Program-made: the position numbers and the translations under genes
NCBI RefSeq assembly: GCF_900111195.1
Contig: NZ_FOGL01000008.1
Coordinates: forward strand, 1-64,000
Direction: 5' to 3'
Source: Gracilibacillus ureilyticus
GTDB taxonomy: Bacteria > Bacillota > Bacilli > Bacillales > Amphibacillaceae
DNA: 64,000 nt
The notes under the pieces: generated by a model
What the model saw: the letters and a program-made list of their open reading frames with translations, nothing else
What the model was told of the DNA's origin: nothing
Databases searched by the model: none
Part shown: one piece after another, positions 33,605-43,523 of the stretch
How positions within the stretch are numbered: position 1 is the stretch's first letter
How the letters are laid out: every line of letters starts with the position of its first letter

Positions 33605-34983
33605 TGCTTATGGCGACTCTGATAGTATTCGGTCTTTATGTAATGATACAAATAGCCTATTTATTTTATCCATTGTTTTCTGTCAAAAAGAGTGAAAACA
33701 GTGTAAGACTGGATAAGGAGAAAGGAATAAGTGTCATAATACCTGCATTTAATGAAGAACAGATTATACTAAACAGTTTACAGGGGATCATCAATTTAAA
33801 ATACTCCAATTATGAAGTAATCTTTGTAAATGATGGGTCATCGGACAACACACTTTCACTCCTTCACTCTCATCTTGACCTTCAGCCGGTTGAATTGGTT
33901 CCCGCTTCAAAAATCTCACATAATGAAATTAATCAAATATATCAATCGGGAATTTCTCCAAAAATATATTTAATTGATAAAGAAAATGGTGGAAAAGCAG
34001 ACGCTTTAAATGCCGGAATTGAATATGCTTCAAAGGAACTTATCGTGACACTGGATGCGGACAGTATGCTGGATCCGCTATCCCTCTGTGAGGTGAATTC
34101 TGCATTTCAGAAGGAGACGGTAATTGCAGGCGGTGGGCTTGTCCAGATCACTCAAGGTTTCACCGGGAATTTTCTATATTTGCGTCCCAGTTTTAAAACG
34201 AAAGGAATTATCCGCTATCAAATTTTGCAATATCTCACTGCTTTCTATTTACATAAAATGACCCAGTCCAAGCTCAAATCAATCATTGTGATTGCTGGTG
34301 CATTTGGTGCATTCAGAAAACAAGTCCTGTTTGATGTCAATGGATATCGTAAAACAGTCGGGGAAGACATGGATATCACCTTAAAAATACATCGGTTAAT
34401 TAAAACAACAAGAAAATACAGAAAATCAACACTTGCTTTTATTCCCCGCGCCATTTGTTATACGGAATGTCCCTCCACACTGAAAGAGCTTGTTCAGCAA
34501 AGAATAAGATGGCAGAAAGGTTTTATTGACTGCGTTATCCATTTCCGGAGGGACTTTTTTCAAAAATTGGGATTCCGTGTTTCTTTCATGCTTTTATTTG
34601 AATACTTACTGCTAGGAACATTAAATGCTTTTCCTACGGCAATGATTCCGATAATGCTGTTAATTTATCCAGATAACTATATGGTTGCTGTCGCCCTGTT
34701 TTCCACTACTGCTTTCTTATCCATCTATCAAGGTTTCATTACTCTAATAGTTGCGGCAAGATTCGGATCAAAATATTCATTTAAACAGCTAATTAAAGTA
34801 CTGCTGTTCATTCCTGTTGAAACGATTACCTACCGGCTTTTAGGACTCGTCTTTGTTATTTCCGGTACGATTATGTACATGGTCAATAAAAACAGCTGGC
34901 ACGTCACCAAAAGGACTGGTCAGAATACTGTTGCCCCACCTAATCCTGTTCCGGCAGAGACGTCAAACAGCCATGTAATATAA
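33604..34983 (+). CDS. Processive family 2 glycosyltransferase (IcaA/cellulose-synthase-like)
   Basis: The 459-residue membrane synthase has an N-terminal helix (about 3-25), then a cytoplasmic GT-A domain with VNDGSSD (75-81), DAD metal motif (151-153), GEDMD (253-257) and QQRIRW (298-303). Three or four C-terminal helices follow. This D, DxD, ED, QxxRW set marks processive beta-glycan synthases. The downstream IcaB-like deacetylase suggests an N-acetylglucosamine polymer, while the GH16 partner would fit a glucan. No PilZ domain is present. Confidence 0.88.
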   Translation: MLMATLIVFGLYVMIQIAYLFYPLFSVKKSENSVRLDKEKGISVIIPAFNEEQIILNSLQGIINLKYSNYEVIFVNDGSSDNTLSLLHSHLDLQPVELVPASKISHNEINQIYQSGISPKIYLIDKENGGKADALNAGIEYASKELIVTLDADSMLDPLSLCEVNSAFQKETVIAGGGLVQITQGFTGNFLYLRPSFKTKGIIRYQILQYLTAFYLHKMTQSKLKSIIVIAGAFGAFRKQVLFDVNGYRKTVGEDMDITLKIHRLIKTTRKYRKSTLAFIPRAICYTECPSTLKELVQQRIRWQKGFIDCVIHFRRDFFQKLGFRVSFMLLFEYLLLGTLNAFPTAMIPIMLLIYPDNYMVAVALFSTTAFLSIYQGFITLIVAARFGSKYSFKQLIKVLLFIPVETITYRLLGLVFVISGTIMYMVNKNSWHVTKRTGQNTVAPPNPVPAETSNSHVI

Positions 34984-35002
34984 CAAAGGAGGCAGTGACA
35001 GT

Positions 35003-35938
35003 TTGAAAAAAGAACTATTGATTAATCTTTTATTCACATTTGTCTTTTTCTTTTCTTTCACAATGCTAATAACATTTTTTGCGGATGATGTGACCGAAGC
35101 ATTACAATATAATGATTTATTTCCTAAAGATGAAAATTTCGAATTAGCAAGTTGCCAGCAATGGACCCGCGATGTTAGAAGCTTTCCATTAAAAGATTAC
35201 GAGAAAGCTAAAAGTGTTCCTGTATTAATGTATCACCGTATCATTGATGAAAAGGATCTGGATGAAAATTTATATGAAGAGGATGGATCCATTGTCTCCA
35301 CTGTCGTATTAAAAGAGAACTTTACAGAACAGATGAAGCTGTTAAAAAGAGAGGAATATACTACCTTAACGCTAAGAGAATTGGAATTGTTTATTAATGG
35401 AAAGCTGGATGTACCGAAAAACAGCATTGTGTTAACCTTCGATGATGGATTCAAGGACAATGCATACGAAGCATATCCTGTATTAAAAGAAAATGACTTC
35501 ACTGCAGCAAGCTTTGTTATTACTGGGTCTATCACAAAGAATGAGAAAGATTATAAACCAGGCACTTTTCAGTATCTCAGTGTCCATGATCTTAAAAATT
35601 CCTGTGATGTATTTGAATTCGAAAGCCATACTTATAATTTCCATCAAAGAATGAAGGATGGCACTCCCTTTCTAATCGGAAAAACTGATAAAGACGCAGA
35701 AGCAGATATCAGGGCAAGTATTGTAAACTTAGATGGAAGCAAACAAGCTTTTGCATCACCATATGGTGGATTTGATGATGGAAATATTCAGCTTTTTAAA
35801 GACCTGGGCTTTAATATGGCATTTACTGTTGTCCCTGGAGATGTCAGCAGAGGAACGAATATATATGAGATTCCCAGGAAAGAGATCAAGCCTGAAACTA
35901 CAATTGAGGAATATAAACAAATAATTGGATTACAATGA
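35003..35938 (+). CDS. Polysaccharide deacetylase (CE4), IcaB-like
   Basis: The 311-residue protein has an N-terminal membrane anchor (about 6-28) and a NodB-type CE4 domain: metal and catalytic motif TFDDG (145-149), SHTYNFH (208-214), ASPYGG and a late IPRKEI. Such enzymes remove acetyl groups from surface polysaccharide such as poly-N-acetylglucosamine. The start codon is TTG, with AAAGGAGG about 10 bases upstream. It follows the GT2 gene by 19 bases in the same operon. Confidence 0.87.
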   Translation: MKKELLINLLFTFVFFFSFTMLITFFADDVTEALQYNDLFPKDENFELASCQQWTRDVRSFPLKDYEKAKSVPVLMYHRIIDEKDLDENLYEEDGSIVSTVVLKENFTEQMKLLKREEYTTLTLRELELFINGKLDVPKNSIVLTFDDGFKDNAYEAYPVLKENDFTAASFVITGSITKNEKDYKPGTFQYLSVHDLKNSCDVFEFESHTYNFHQRMKDGTPFLIGKTDKDAEADIRASIVNLDGSKQAFASPYGGFDDGNIQLFKDLGFNMAFTVVPGDVSRGTNIYEIPRKEIKPETTIEEYKQIIGLQ

Positions 35939-36010
35939 GCAGATGTCTGAAGTAATTTTATGTTTAAATTTTGCTAAATGGTGAATCTCTCTTATAGGAG
36001 GGATGCTGTT

Positions 36011-36415
36011 TTGGCTAATATATTAATTGTTTTAGGTATTTTATTTATTGTAATCAATATTTATTATTTCTTCTCAAATAAAACATACCGAAAAAGTTAT
36101 TTCAGTACTATATTATTTCGGAAGCTGTTTCTTGTATTTATAGGATTGACATTCGGTTTTGCTGTTATCTATTATGCACTGTCACTGAATGAAACGATTA
36201 TTATGGAGAGTTCCCCGAGTAATAAGCCGATGGAACAAACCTTTCCAAATCTTTTATACTTCAGCGGAGTAACATTACTCTCTATCGGTTATGGAGATAT
36301 CGTTCCAGTTGGTTCGGCACGCTTTTTTTCCTTACTTCAAGCAGCTCTTGGCTTACTGCTCCCAACTGCCTACTTTCTAAAAGCATTAGATGGTTCCAAT
36401 GATGAAGATGAATAA
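36011..36415 (+). CDS. Two-helix ion channel (K+ channel type)
   Basis: The 134-residue membrane protein has an N-terminal helix, a second helix (about 38-58), a pore loop with the K+ filter-like TLLSIGYGDIVPVG (GYGD at 93-96) and a final helix. No cytoplasmic RCK/TrkA domain is attached. TTG is the start most consistent with the ribosome site (AGGAGGG, 7 bases); upstream in-frame codons lie within or before that site. It lies 72 bases after the deacetylase, so co-transcription is possible. A link to polysaccharide export is not obvious. Confidence 0.8.
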   Translation: MANILIVLGILFIVINIYYFFSNKTYRKSYFSTILFRKLFLVFIGLTFGFAVIYYALSLNETIIMESSPSNKPMEQTFPNLLYFSGVTLLSIGYGDIVPVGSARFFSLLQAALGLLLPTAYFLKALDGSNDEDE

Positions 36416-36449
36416 GCAGGAACGGCAATGAGAAGTTGCCATTCCTGCT
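36415..36449. terminator. Bidirectional terminator
   Basis: The 14-bp stem AGCAGGAACGGCAA / TTGCCATTCCTGCT (one mismatch, 7-base loop) lies between the convergent channel and permease genes. Confidence 0.75.
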
Positions 36450-36457
36450 TCATTATT

Positions 36458-37741
36458 TTATTCCCGCCACAATTGCTCCAGTACGATCACGATCGCTGTC
36501 CCGACAAGCAAACCATTACTTAATAAATTCTGTAAATAGGATGGGAATTCTGCAAATACTTCTGTCGGCAGGAACATTGTCCCCATTCCGAATAAATAAG
36601 CCACACCGACAATCGTGATTTTTCTTGTGTCCAATTTTTCTAATGTCACATTGTTAACAGCAAGACCCACTAATTGGACAAATGATGCCATCAATGCCGC
36701 GTTTGCAATAGGACTCGGGATGCTCGAAATTAATGCGACAACCGGCGGAAATAATGCAATGATAACTAACAGAATAGAAGCATAAATGAATGGCATCTTC
36801 TTCTTTTGCCCTGTTAATCCAATAAATCCAGCCGAAGTAGCTAGTGGAACATTGGCAATCGATGAGAAAACTCCGGCCAAACCATGATTCAGGCCGGAAA
36901 AAATCGTCCCACGATTTACTTCTTTCCTGTAGTCTTTTTTCTCTAAACCGAGAGTCTGACTCACCGCAACAATGGATGCTACCACATTAGAGATTAAAAT
37001 TAAAGCAGTAATAAATGCAATAGGTATAACACTAAGGTCAAATTTCGGCATACCAAAAGCAAACAATTCCGGTAAGGAAAATAATACAACATCACCAATT
37101 GCATGTTCGCTGCCAAGCATCACAACATACATAATCCAGCCAATCGCTATCCCTATGAGGACAGCATAACTGCTTAACCAGCCTTTCCCGAAAATCGAAA
37201 GACCAAGTACTATGAAAAATGTAAAAAATGCAAGGGCAGCTCCACCCATCTGAATCGTCTCAGAGTCACCTTGCAGGCCAAGCATTCCCTGCAGGAAAGT
37301 ACCGCTTAATTGCACTGTAAGTAAAAAGAAGAAAACCCCTGTTACAAGTGGAGTAAAAATCGGCAGAATCAACTGGGAAATTTTAAAAATACCGAATAAA
37401 AACAAGAAAATCCCTGTGAAAATCATCGTGGTTTCTAATATTCTTAAAGAATCATCCAGGGATGTTCCGTGTTGTAATCCGGTCACAGCCATTACGGTAA
37501 ATATACTTATCCAAATACCTGCCGGACCTTCCATAATAGGCAATCTGTGACCGAATAGTCCTTGCAGTAATGAAGCAACCCCAACAATAAAGAAAGTCCG
37601 CTGCATTAAACCGGATACTTCCGTAAAGTTCATTTCAAAGATGGCACCAATCACAATTGGTAAAGCCACAGAACTTGCCAGTAAAAACACAAACCATTGT
37701 ATCGTTTCCATCGTCGTGTTCGCGAGTGTTTGGTTTTTCAA
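36458..37741 (-). CDS. NCS2 family nucleobase (uracil/xanthine) permease
   Basis: The 427-residue protein has about 12-14 transmembrane segments. NCS2 signatures include the early ALPIVIGAIF, GPAGIWISIFTVMA and the helix-10 region GLAGVFSSIANVPLATSAGF, where uracil/xanthine carriers bind substrate. It resembles B. subtilis YwdJ more than PbuX/PbuG. Substrate is uracil or a purine; sequence alone does not decide. The start is TTG, 9 bases after AAGGGG. No purine riboswitch is seen upstream; a TATAAT lies about 45 bases before the start. Confidence 0.85.
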   Translation of the reverse strand: MKNQTLANTTMETIQWFVFLLASSVALPIVIGAIFEMNFTEVSGLMQRTFFIVGVASLLQGLFGHRLPIMEGPAGIWISIFTVMAVTGLQHGTSLDDSLRILETTMIFTGIFLFLFGIFKISQLILPIFTPLVTGVFFFLLTVQLSGTFLQGMLGLQGDSETIQMGGAALAFFTFFIVLGLSIFGKGWLSSYAVLIGIAIGWIMYVVMLGSEHAIGDVVLFSLPELFAFGMPKFDLSVIPIAFITALILISNVVASIVAVSQTLGLEKKDYRKEVNRGTIFSGLNHGLAGVFSSIANVPLATSAGFIGLTGQKKKMPFIYASILLVIIALFPPVVALISSIPSPIANAALMASFVQLVGLAVNNVTLEKLDTRKITIVGVAYLFGMGTMFLPTEVFAEFPSYLQNLLSNGLLVGTAIVIVLEQLWRE

Positions 37742-37898
37742 ATATAACGCCCCTTACTTTAACATTATGTATCATTCTCAAAACATATATATTATATCAC
37801 GAAGTTATCTTTGTACAGGTTAAGGAGGCTTTTCGTGATTCAGATTATTGGCAAGCCTCTTAAATATGCTTAGAGTAAGTAATGCTTCCAGGAAAAAA

Positions 37899-37921
37899 GC
37901 CTCACACCTTTAGTGTGAGGC
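37899..37921. terminator. Terminator of the pectinase gene
   Basis: The perfect stem GCCTCACAC / GTGTGAGGC with a 5-base loop is followed by TTTTTT on the minus strand. Confidence 0.85.
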
Positions 37922-37932
37922 TTTCCCAATTA

Positions 37933-40900
37933 TTAATTCTCGATTAATTCCCAGCTGCCATCATTGGATAAGAAAAATTTCTCTTTTTCACTTGATGGGT
38001 GCCCTTGACGTCGGATCAATTCGTATTCACCTACATAATCCACCGCACCTTCAGGGAAAGTGAAATGTAATTTAAATACTTTATCACCTGGTGATGCTAT
38101 TTCTCTTGCTTCTTTTCCAATAACCCGCTCAATGTTCAGAACGGTACCTTCTGGCAGGTCAGATGGTAACAGAAGCTTTGTTTGAGCACTTAAAATACTA
38201 AGTTCTGTATTTGCTTCCACTTCTGTGTCTTTGTTAACATGAATATTCATTTCTTGAGGTGACTCTTCTTCTGGTTCTTCTTCATCACCCTCGTTCAATG
38301 CTTGTGCATCCCAGCCATTTAACACATTTTCTACTGTCCAGTTTGCTGCTTCTTCATCTGTTAATTGTCGACGTGATTCATTAATGACTGCACCTGGTCC
38401 GTAGTTTTCGTATTCGTACAGTCTGGCATCTTCCGGAGCTAATCCACTCATAGACGTCCAGCCTTCTTCCTTAATGTGGGCACCGAGTTCACTGTTCATG
38501 TAGACAACACTTCCTCTTGCTTCAGGGTTGCCGCCTGCTGGCCATGGTCTGCCTAAATATACAGTTCCTTCAGCAGCATCACTTGTTAATTTACTGTCTA
38601 AAATCAACATACCGTATTCATCAGATAACAATGTACTTGCTGCCGTAATATAACCGTTATTGGAATCTGAACCCCGGTCTAGCGAGTGAATAACAGAGTC
38701 TTCAATTACAACCTGTGCACCACCGAAGATAAAGTCTACATCCCCTTCAATATATACCTGGTAGTAGTATTGAGTACCTGAATGTGTGTAAAGTGTGTCC
38801 TGATTACCGATAAAACTTACATTTCTGAAGTATTGACGATCACCGGCTGCGTATACTGCTACCGCCTGCTTACCTTCTGCGTCTGTAGAACTTTCATCAA
38901 ATGAATTTTCCAGTGTCATATTTTCAATGCGGAGATCGTCAGCACGTAAATAAACACTTGCACTTCCACTCGTACCTAATGTACCGCCAACCCCATTATC
39001 TCTTCCAGCATAATTATCATATGTGATGACTGTCCCTGCTTCACTCTCACCTTGTAATGTAATAAATGGCTTATTGTTTGGAACTGTCACCACTTCTTTA
39101 TATGTTCCATCTTTTATAAATATAGTTACAGGCTGTGTATTATTTTCCGGAACCGCATCAATAGCTGCCTGCACTGTATCATAATCACCTGATCCATCTT
39201 TGGCAACAGTGATCCGGCTTTCCAACTCTCCCATTTGCTCCATTAGCGGCTCCAGTTGATATACTTTTCCAGGTTCCAGTGTTCTGCCTAAAGTATCGGA
39301 AGAACTCTCCCCTGTTACTTGAACATATACTTTGTCTGTGTAATTACCTGTAGTTTTTGCCATTTCCAGCAATTGTGTACCCCAATGTCCGCCCCATGAA
39401 TATCCGTTACGTCTTTCTTCTTCAATTTCCATAATATCGTGTTTTATAACACCATCACGTCCGGAGAAAATTGGCTGATTTGTTCCGATTTCATAGAAAC
39501 GATACCATGCTGTTGAATTTGGGTCCTCTACAAAGTATTCATTGTTCGGATCACCACTTACATAGCGAGTATTTTCAAGCTTTACTTCATCAAGCCACTC
39601 GAGAGCAGCTGTTACTGCGTTATTGATCTCTTCTGTTTGCGGTCTTGACATTAAATAGCGAATGACACCAACAGATTCCTGTCCTGAAATGGAAGGATGC
39701 TCATAAGCCCTTGCTTCACGTGGTTCATATGTTACCGGATCATGCTGTGCTCCCCATGCTGTCAGTTTACCATCTACTTCAATTTGTGCTTCCAAAATAT
39801 AATCAATCGCTTTTTCGATGGATTGCTCTGATTTCGCCACATAGTCGTCACTGATTAAATCAGAATCGAAAGGATATTTCTGTTCTGAGACTAAATCCAG
39901 TAATTCCAGTACATTGACCATTGCTTCATCATTAAATGTTACATAATCAGAATAGTTACCTCTTCTTGGATAAACCTGGGCAAAGCCACCTGATTCATAT
40001 TGTAAGTCGAATAAGAATTCCAACCCTTTTTCAATACTTTCTTTATAACGAGGATCTTTTGTTTCCTGATAAACCTGTGCTAAATAAAGCATTTCAGAGA
40101 TTGTTCCATCATTATCAATCGTACCTAATTCCACCCCATCATTCACCCATTCTGAGCGTGGTTCTTCGCCATCCCATGGACGTGTGTATATGTGCGGCCA
40201 GTTTTTAGTCCATCCGCCATTATCCATTTGCCATGTTAACAGGTTATCCGCTTCAGCTACAGCAGTTTCGAGATCACCTGAAAATCTTGTTTCTTCAATC
40301 TCCTGCACATATTCAGCTTCTTCATTCCACTCATCCAGGCTATGAAGGACTATTACTGTCTGTCCAAACTTATTTGTAGTTTGTGCTGCTTTATCAATAG
40401 CCAGATTCTCAAAACCTGGTGATAGTAAATCCCACTCTCTTGTCGGAACAACTACCTTCAAATCATTTACATTGAATGTGTCAAATTGACCGTTTAATGT
40501 AACGGCAATAATATTATTTGCTACAGCATGCACACCAACAACATCTGCTGATTCAGACTGATTTTCGCTCTGTATGGAAGCAATCAATTCTTTTGCTTCA
40601 CCCCATGTTAGCAAGCTGCTGTCTTCCATTTCAGCAGTTTGACCAGATGCATTTGCAATCATCTGTGCTGCCTCTTGCTTTGTAACTTCCGCATTTGGTG
40701 AAATTTTACCGTTTTGTGCTAAATGATCTGCATATCCTGATGCTTTAGCAGCTTCCAGTACATATGCATACCACTCATCAAGCGATACTTCCCATACACT
40801 AGTCTCATTGCTTAACCCTTTAAATTTTTCCTCTTTCACAAGACCGAGTGCATCATTTAATAATGCCATAAACTCAATTCTTGTAATGGTTTCTTCATCC

Positions 40901-42564
40901 GCCGCTCCGGATTCTGATACGATACCAATTTCTTTCATTTTTTTCAGCTGTAATCCGCTGACAACCTCAGCAAGCTCCGTTTCTTCAACCTCTACATCTC
41001 CACCGCCAGATTCCTCTGTCTTATTATGAACACGTAAGTGATCAATATTTGCTCCGCCACTTGCTCCAACACCTGTTGCGCGAATTACATTTTCCCCTGC
41101 TTTCAAATCGGCCTTCATCGAAGTATATACCCAGTTCGCCCAGCCGCCGGAAGGATCAAACGCTAATTCGGGTTCTACTACTTCTCCATTCACACTAATC
41201 TCCGCAGGCCTTGCATCTGTTCCCCCATGACCATAACGGAAGTCTAAGAAATACTCTCCGTCAACCGGGACTTCTACTGTCCATTCAACCCAGCTACCTG
41301 GAGCATTTGGGTTGTAGTCAATAAATCCAGTTCCAGTGAAACCGGTATGCTTATTATCAATAATAACGGTATCTTCCTGAAGTAACGCATCTTCTGCTTC
41401 ATAGATAGTGTCTACTTCCATATATACTCTCAAATGATCAATATTTGCTCCGCCGCTTGGTGCAATACCTGTTGCGCGGATCACATTTTCCCCTGCTGTT
41501 AAACTCGCAGTCATTGATGTATTTTTCCATACAGCGAAATCACCGGTAGGATCGAATGGAAGTTCTGCCTCCACTACTTCTCCATTAACAGAAATCTCTG
41601 CAGGACGTAAATCTGTACCCCCGTGTGCATAACGGAAATCTAATGTATAATCCCCATCTGCCGGTACATCGACAGTCCACTCAATCCAGCCTCCTGGAGC
41701 ATTTGGATTATAATCAACAAAGCCAGTTCCGGTAAAACCTGCATGTTTATTATCAATAATAGCATCACTTATTACTGCGTTTTCCGCTTCATATATACCA
41801 TTTGCTCCTTCTTCGACAGGTTCAGAAGGCTCTTCCGGTTCTTCCGGCTGCTCTTCTTCCTCAGGCAGTGATCCACTTATCTTTAAGTCATCAATATAGT
41901 GTCCTACTGCACTACTGTTAGGTGTAAAGCTTTCAATGAAATTAACCGTTGTTGCTGCACCATTGAAAGCAGCACCTTCCAATTTCAGTTCCCCGTCAAT
42001 ATACACATTTGCTGTACTGTTATCTAAGTCTATCTCTACTTTAATGTCATACCATTGATTTTCTGCCACTTCTACCAGCGGCTCATAATTATCGCCTGTA
42101 CGATAAGTGATGCTGCCATCCTTTGTTTCAATAATAACTGGCGTACCATCACCTTTAATTCTCATTACTTTTGATGAACTTGTGTATGTTTCCTGCATGA
42201 ATTTCATTTCAGCAGTTACTACTCCTGTGAGGTCATCAAAAGACTTACTTACAATTACATTTGTATCCTCACTTGTATCGTCTAGGTAGACACTTTTATT
42301 ATCCTCTGAAGGCACGTCGACAACCCTTACGCTTCCTCCACCTTCTGAAACAGTAACATTACCCGGCACTTCTCCCGTCGTCTCATCATTAAAATCATCT
42401 TCAAAAATAACAACGTTGTTAAAATCTTCATCAGCTTTAACGACTGTAAACGGCATTGTAGGCAATACAGTAGAAAAAGTAAGTATAAAAACCATCGCAA
42501 AGTAAATAAAACGCTTCCAATTATCCATTCTTTTTTCCCCTTTCATTTGATTATTTCTGGACAA
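37933..42564 (-). CDS. Giant secreted pectinase: pectate lyase (PL10) fused to pectin methylesterase (CE8)
   Basis: Domains in the 1543-residue reading: signal peptide (13-44), LamG-like sandwich (51-231), Pro/Glu linker, two tandem CBM35/CBM6-like modules (257-381, 388-512), SLH-like helical region (530-670), PL10 lyase (about 760-1080; NGGWTKNW, TIDNDGT, FAQVYPRRGNYSDYVTFND), CE8 esterase (about 1117-1415) and a C-terminal sandwich. CE8 catalytic residues are present: Gln1255-Asp1256 (NQDTLY), Asp1277 (DVDFIFG) and Arg1339 (LGRPW). De-esterification and cleavage of pectin are thus in one chain. TTG (AAAGGAGG, 10 bases) and an ATG at residue 13 (AAAGGGG, 8 bases) are both possible starts. 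Confidence 0.9.
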   Translation of the reverse strand: MSRNNQMKGEKRMDNWKRFIYFAMVFILTFSTVLPTMPFTVVKADEDFNNVVIFEDDFNDETTGEVPGNVTVSEGGGSVRVVDVPSEDNKSVYLDDTSEDTNVIVSKSFDDLTGVVTAEMKFMQETYTSSSKVMRIKGDGTPVIIETKDGSITYRTGDNYEPLVEVAENQWYDIKVEIDLDNSTANVYIDGELKLEGAAFNGAATTVNFIESFTPNSSAVGHYIDDLKISGSLPEEEEQPEEPEEPSEPVEEGANGIYEAENAVISDAIIDNKHAGFTGTGFVDYNPNAPGGWIEWTVDVPADGDYTLDFRYAHGGTDLRPAEISVNGEVVEAELPFDPTGDFAVWKNTSMTASLTAGENVIRATGIAPSGGANIDHLRVYMEVDTIYEAEDALLQEDTVIIDNKHTGFTGTGFIDYNPNAPGSWVEWTVEVPVDGEYFLDFRYGHGGTDARPAEISVNGEVVEPELAFDPSGGWANWVYTSMKADLKAGENVIRATGVGASGGANIDHLRVHNKTEESGGGDVEVEETELAEVVSGLQLKKMKEIGIVSESGAADEETITRIEFMALLNDALGLVKEEKFKGLSNETSVWEVSLDEWYAYVLEAAKASGYADHLAQNGKISPNAEVTKQEAAQMIANASGQTAEMEDSSLLTWGEAKELIASIQSENQSESADVVGVHAVANNIIAVTLNGQFDTFNVNDLKVVVPTREWDLLSPGFENLAIDKAAQTTNKFGQTVIVLHSLDEWNEEAEYVQEIEETRFSGDLETAVAEADNLLTWQMDNGGWTKNWPHIYTRPWDGEEPRSEWVNDGVELGTIDNDGTISEMLYLAQVYQETKDPRYKESIEKGLEFLFDLQYESGGFAQVYPRRGNYSDYVTFNDEAMVNVLELLDLVSEQKYPFDSDLISDDYVAKSEQSIEKAIDYILEAQIEVDGKLTAWGAQHDPVTYEPREARAYEHPSISGQESVGVIRYLMSRPQTEEINNAVTAALEWLDEVKLENTRYVSGDPNNEYFVEDPNSTAWYRFYEIGTNQPIFSGRDGVIKHDIMEIEEERRNGYSWGGHWGTQLLEMAKTTGNYTDKVYVQVTGESSSDTLGRTLEPGKVYQLEPLMEQMGELESRITVAKDGSGDYDTVQAAIDAVPENNTQPVTIFIKDGTYKEVVTVPNNKPFITLQGESEAGTVITYDNYAGRDNGVGGTLGTSGSASVYLRADDLRIENMTLENSFDESSTDAEGKQAVAVYAAGDRQYFRNVSFIGNQDTLYTHSGTQYYYQVYIEGDVDFIFGGAQVVIEDSVIHSLDRGSDSNNGYITAASTLLSDEYGMLILDSKLTSDAAEGTVYLGRPWPAGGNPEARGSVVYMNSELGAHIKEEGWTSMSGLAPEDARLYEYENYGPGAVINESRRQLTDEEAANWTVENVLNGWDAQALNEGDEEEPEEESPQEMNIHVNKDTEVEANTELSILSAQTKLLLPSDLPEGTVLNIERVIGKEAREIASPGDKVFKLHFTFPEGAVDYVGEYELIRRQGHPSSEKEKFFLSNDGSWELIEN
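41029..41796 (-). repeat. Tandem duplication encoding two CBM modules
   Basis: Two copies of about 375 bases (41422-41796 and 41029-41403) encode modules that share stretches such as GFTGTGF, DYNPNAPG, RPAEISVNGEVVE and AGENVIRATG. They are diverged enough to be an old internal duplication. Confidence 0.8.
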
Positions 42565-42613
42565 TTACCTCTTCCCTCCTTTGAAAACTTGGATAAAGTA
42601 CCCACATTTCCTG

Positions 42614-43483
42614 TCACCTGATCATATGTACATTCCTATGATCTCTAAATTGCTTTGGAGTCATGTGGACATATTTCTTAAAGCATCTAATAAAATTCGA
42701 TGCTGTAGAAAAACCAATTTTTGCTGCTAATTCATTGATGGATATATCCGTATCCAACAGCATTTTTTTCGCTTCATATATACGTCTTTGCAAAATATAC
42801 TGGTGAATCGTCATATCAAATTCCTTTTTAAAAAAATGACACAGATAATATTTATTAAAATGGAGACGCTTTGCTAAATCTTCCAATTGCCAATTCGTAT
42901 CCCACACATTATTAATCTCTTTTAAAATTCTTTCCTGTAACAACAGCTCGGATGTTTCATTCTCAGTTTGGTGATAATTGATGTCCTGATCACAGGATGA
43001 ATGCATTTCACGACTTAAAAATAGAAGTAATTCAGTTAAATACAATTCGAGGGCATCTTTTTGTTCCCACCCATGAATATTGCTATCCTCCCTGAGCAGC
43101 TGATCAATAATATGCTCAAATGGCGATTTCCGCCACATAAACAAATGGAGTAAACCGTGTGATGCTGGCAAATCGTCTAGCATCTGTTTGAATTTTTTAA
43201 AAATTGGCTGTTCAACAGAAAAAAAGTCTTCAGTAAACATAATCACTACACGGTCGTAGTCTGTATTTTCTGATAGACTGACTTTGTGAAATTCGGTACT
43301 TTTAAAGATTAGTACATGGTCTTTCTTTAAATGGTATATTTTTTCCTCGAAAATATACTTCGCTTCACCATTTTTAATCCAGATGATCTCATATCCGGCG
43401 TGCGAATGAAAGTCTCTGACCGATTTCTTGTCTTGTTTGTGCTGGATCTTAAATACAGGAATGGAAACACTTTTCTTCTGCAT
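42614..43483 (-). CDS. AraC-family transcriptional regulator
   Basis: The protein of about 289 residues has an N-terminal cupin sensor (FHSHAGYEIIWIKNGEAKY) and a C-terminal AraC double helix-turn-helix (FNKYYLCHFFKKEFD and TASNFIRCFKKYVHMTPKQF). The start is uncertain: the GTG at 43498 sits directly on its GGGAG, while the ATG five codons later is 14 bases away. It lies 49 bases before the pectinase gene on the same strand and is probably co-transcribed. That makes it the likely pectin or uronate-responsive activator. Its promoter has a cre-like site. Confidence 0.85.
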   Translation of the reverse strand: MQKKSVSIPVFKIQHKQDKKSVRDFHSHAGYEIIWIKNGEAKYIFEEKIYHLKKDHVLIFKSTEFHKVSLSENTDYDRVVIMFTEDFFSVEQPIFKKFKQMLDDLPASHGLLHLFMWRKSPFEHIIDQLLREDSNIHGWEQKDALELYLTELLLFLSREMHSSCDQDINYHQTENETSELLLQERILKEINNVWDTNWQLEDLAKRLHFNKYYLCHFFKKEFDMTIHQYILQRRIYEAKKMLLDTDISINELAAKIGFSTASNFIRCFKKYVHMTPKQFRDHRNVHMIR

Positions 43484-43523
43484 ATTTTGATCATACACTC
43501 CCTTTCAACAATTTTTTCAATTT

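Noticed and set aside
37824-37861. Hairpin AGGAGGCTT / AAGCCTCTT upstream of the nucleobase permease as a purine riboswitch
   Set aside because: It lies upstream of the likely TATAAT box and lacks the conserved purine riboswitch loops.
41029-41796. Tandem repeat considered as an assembly artefact
   Set aside because: The two copies differ at many positions and encode two diverged, complete CBM modules.
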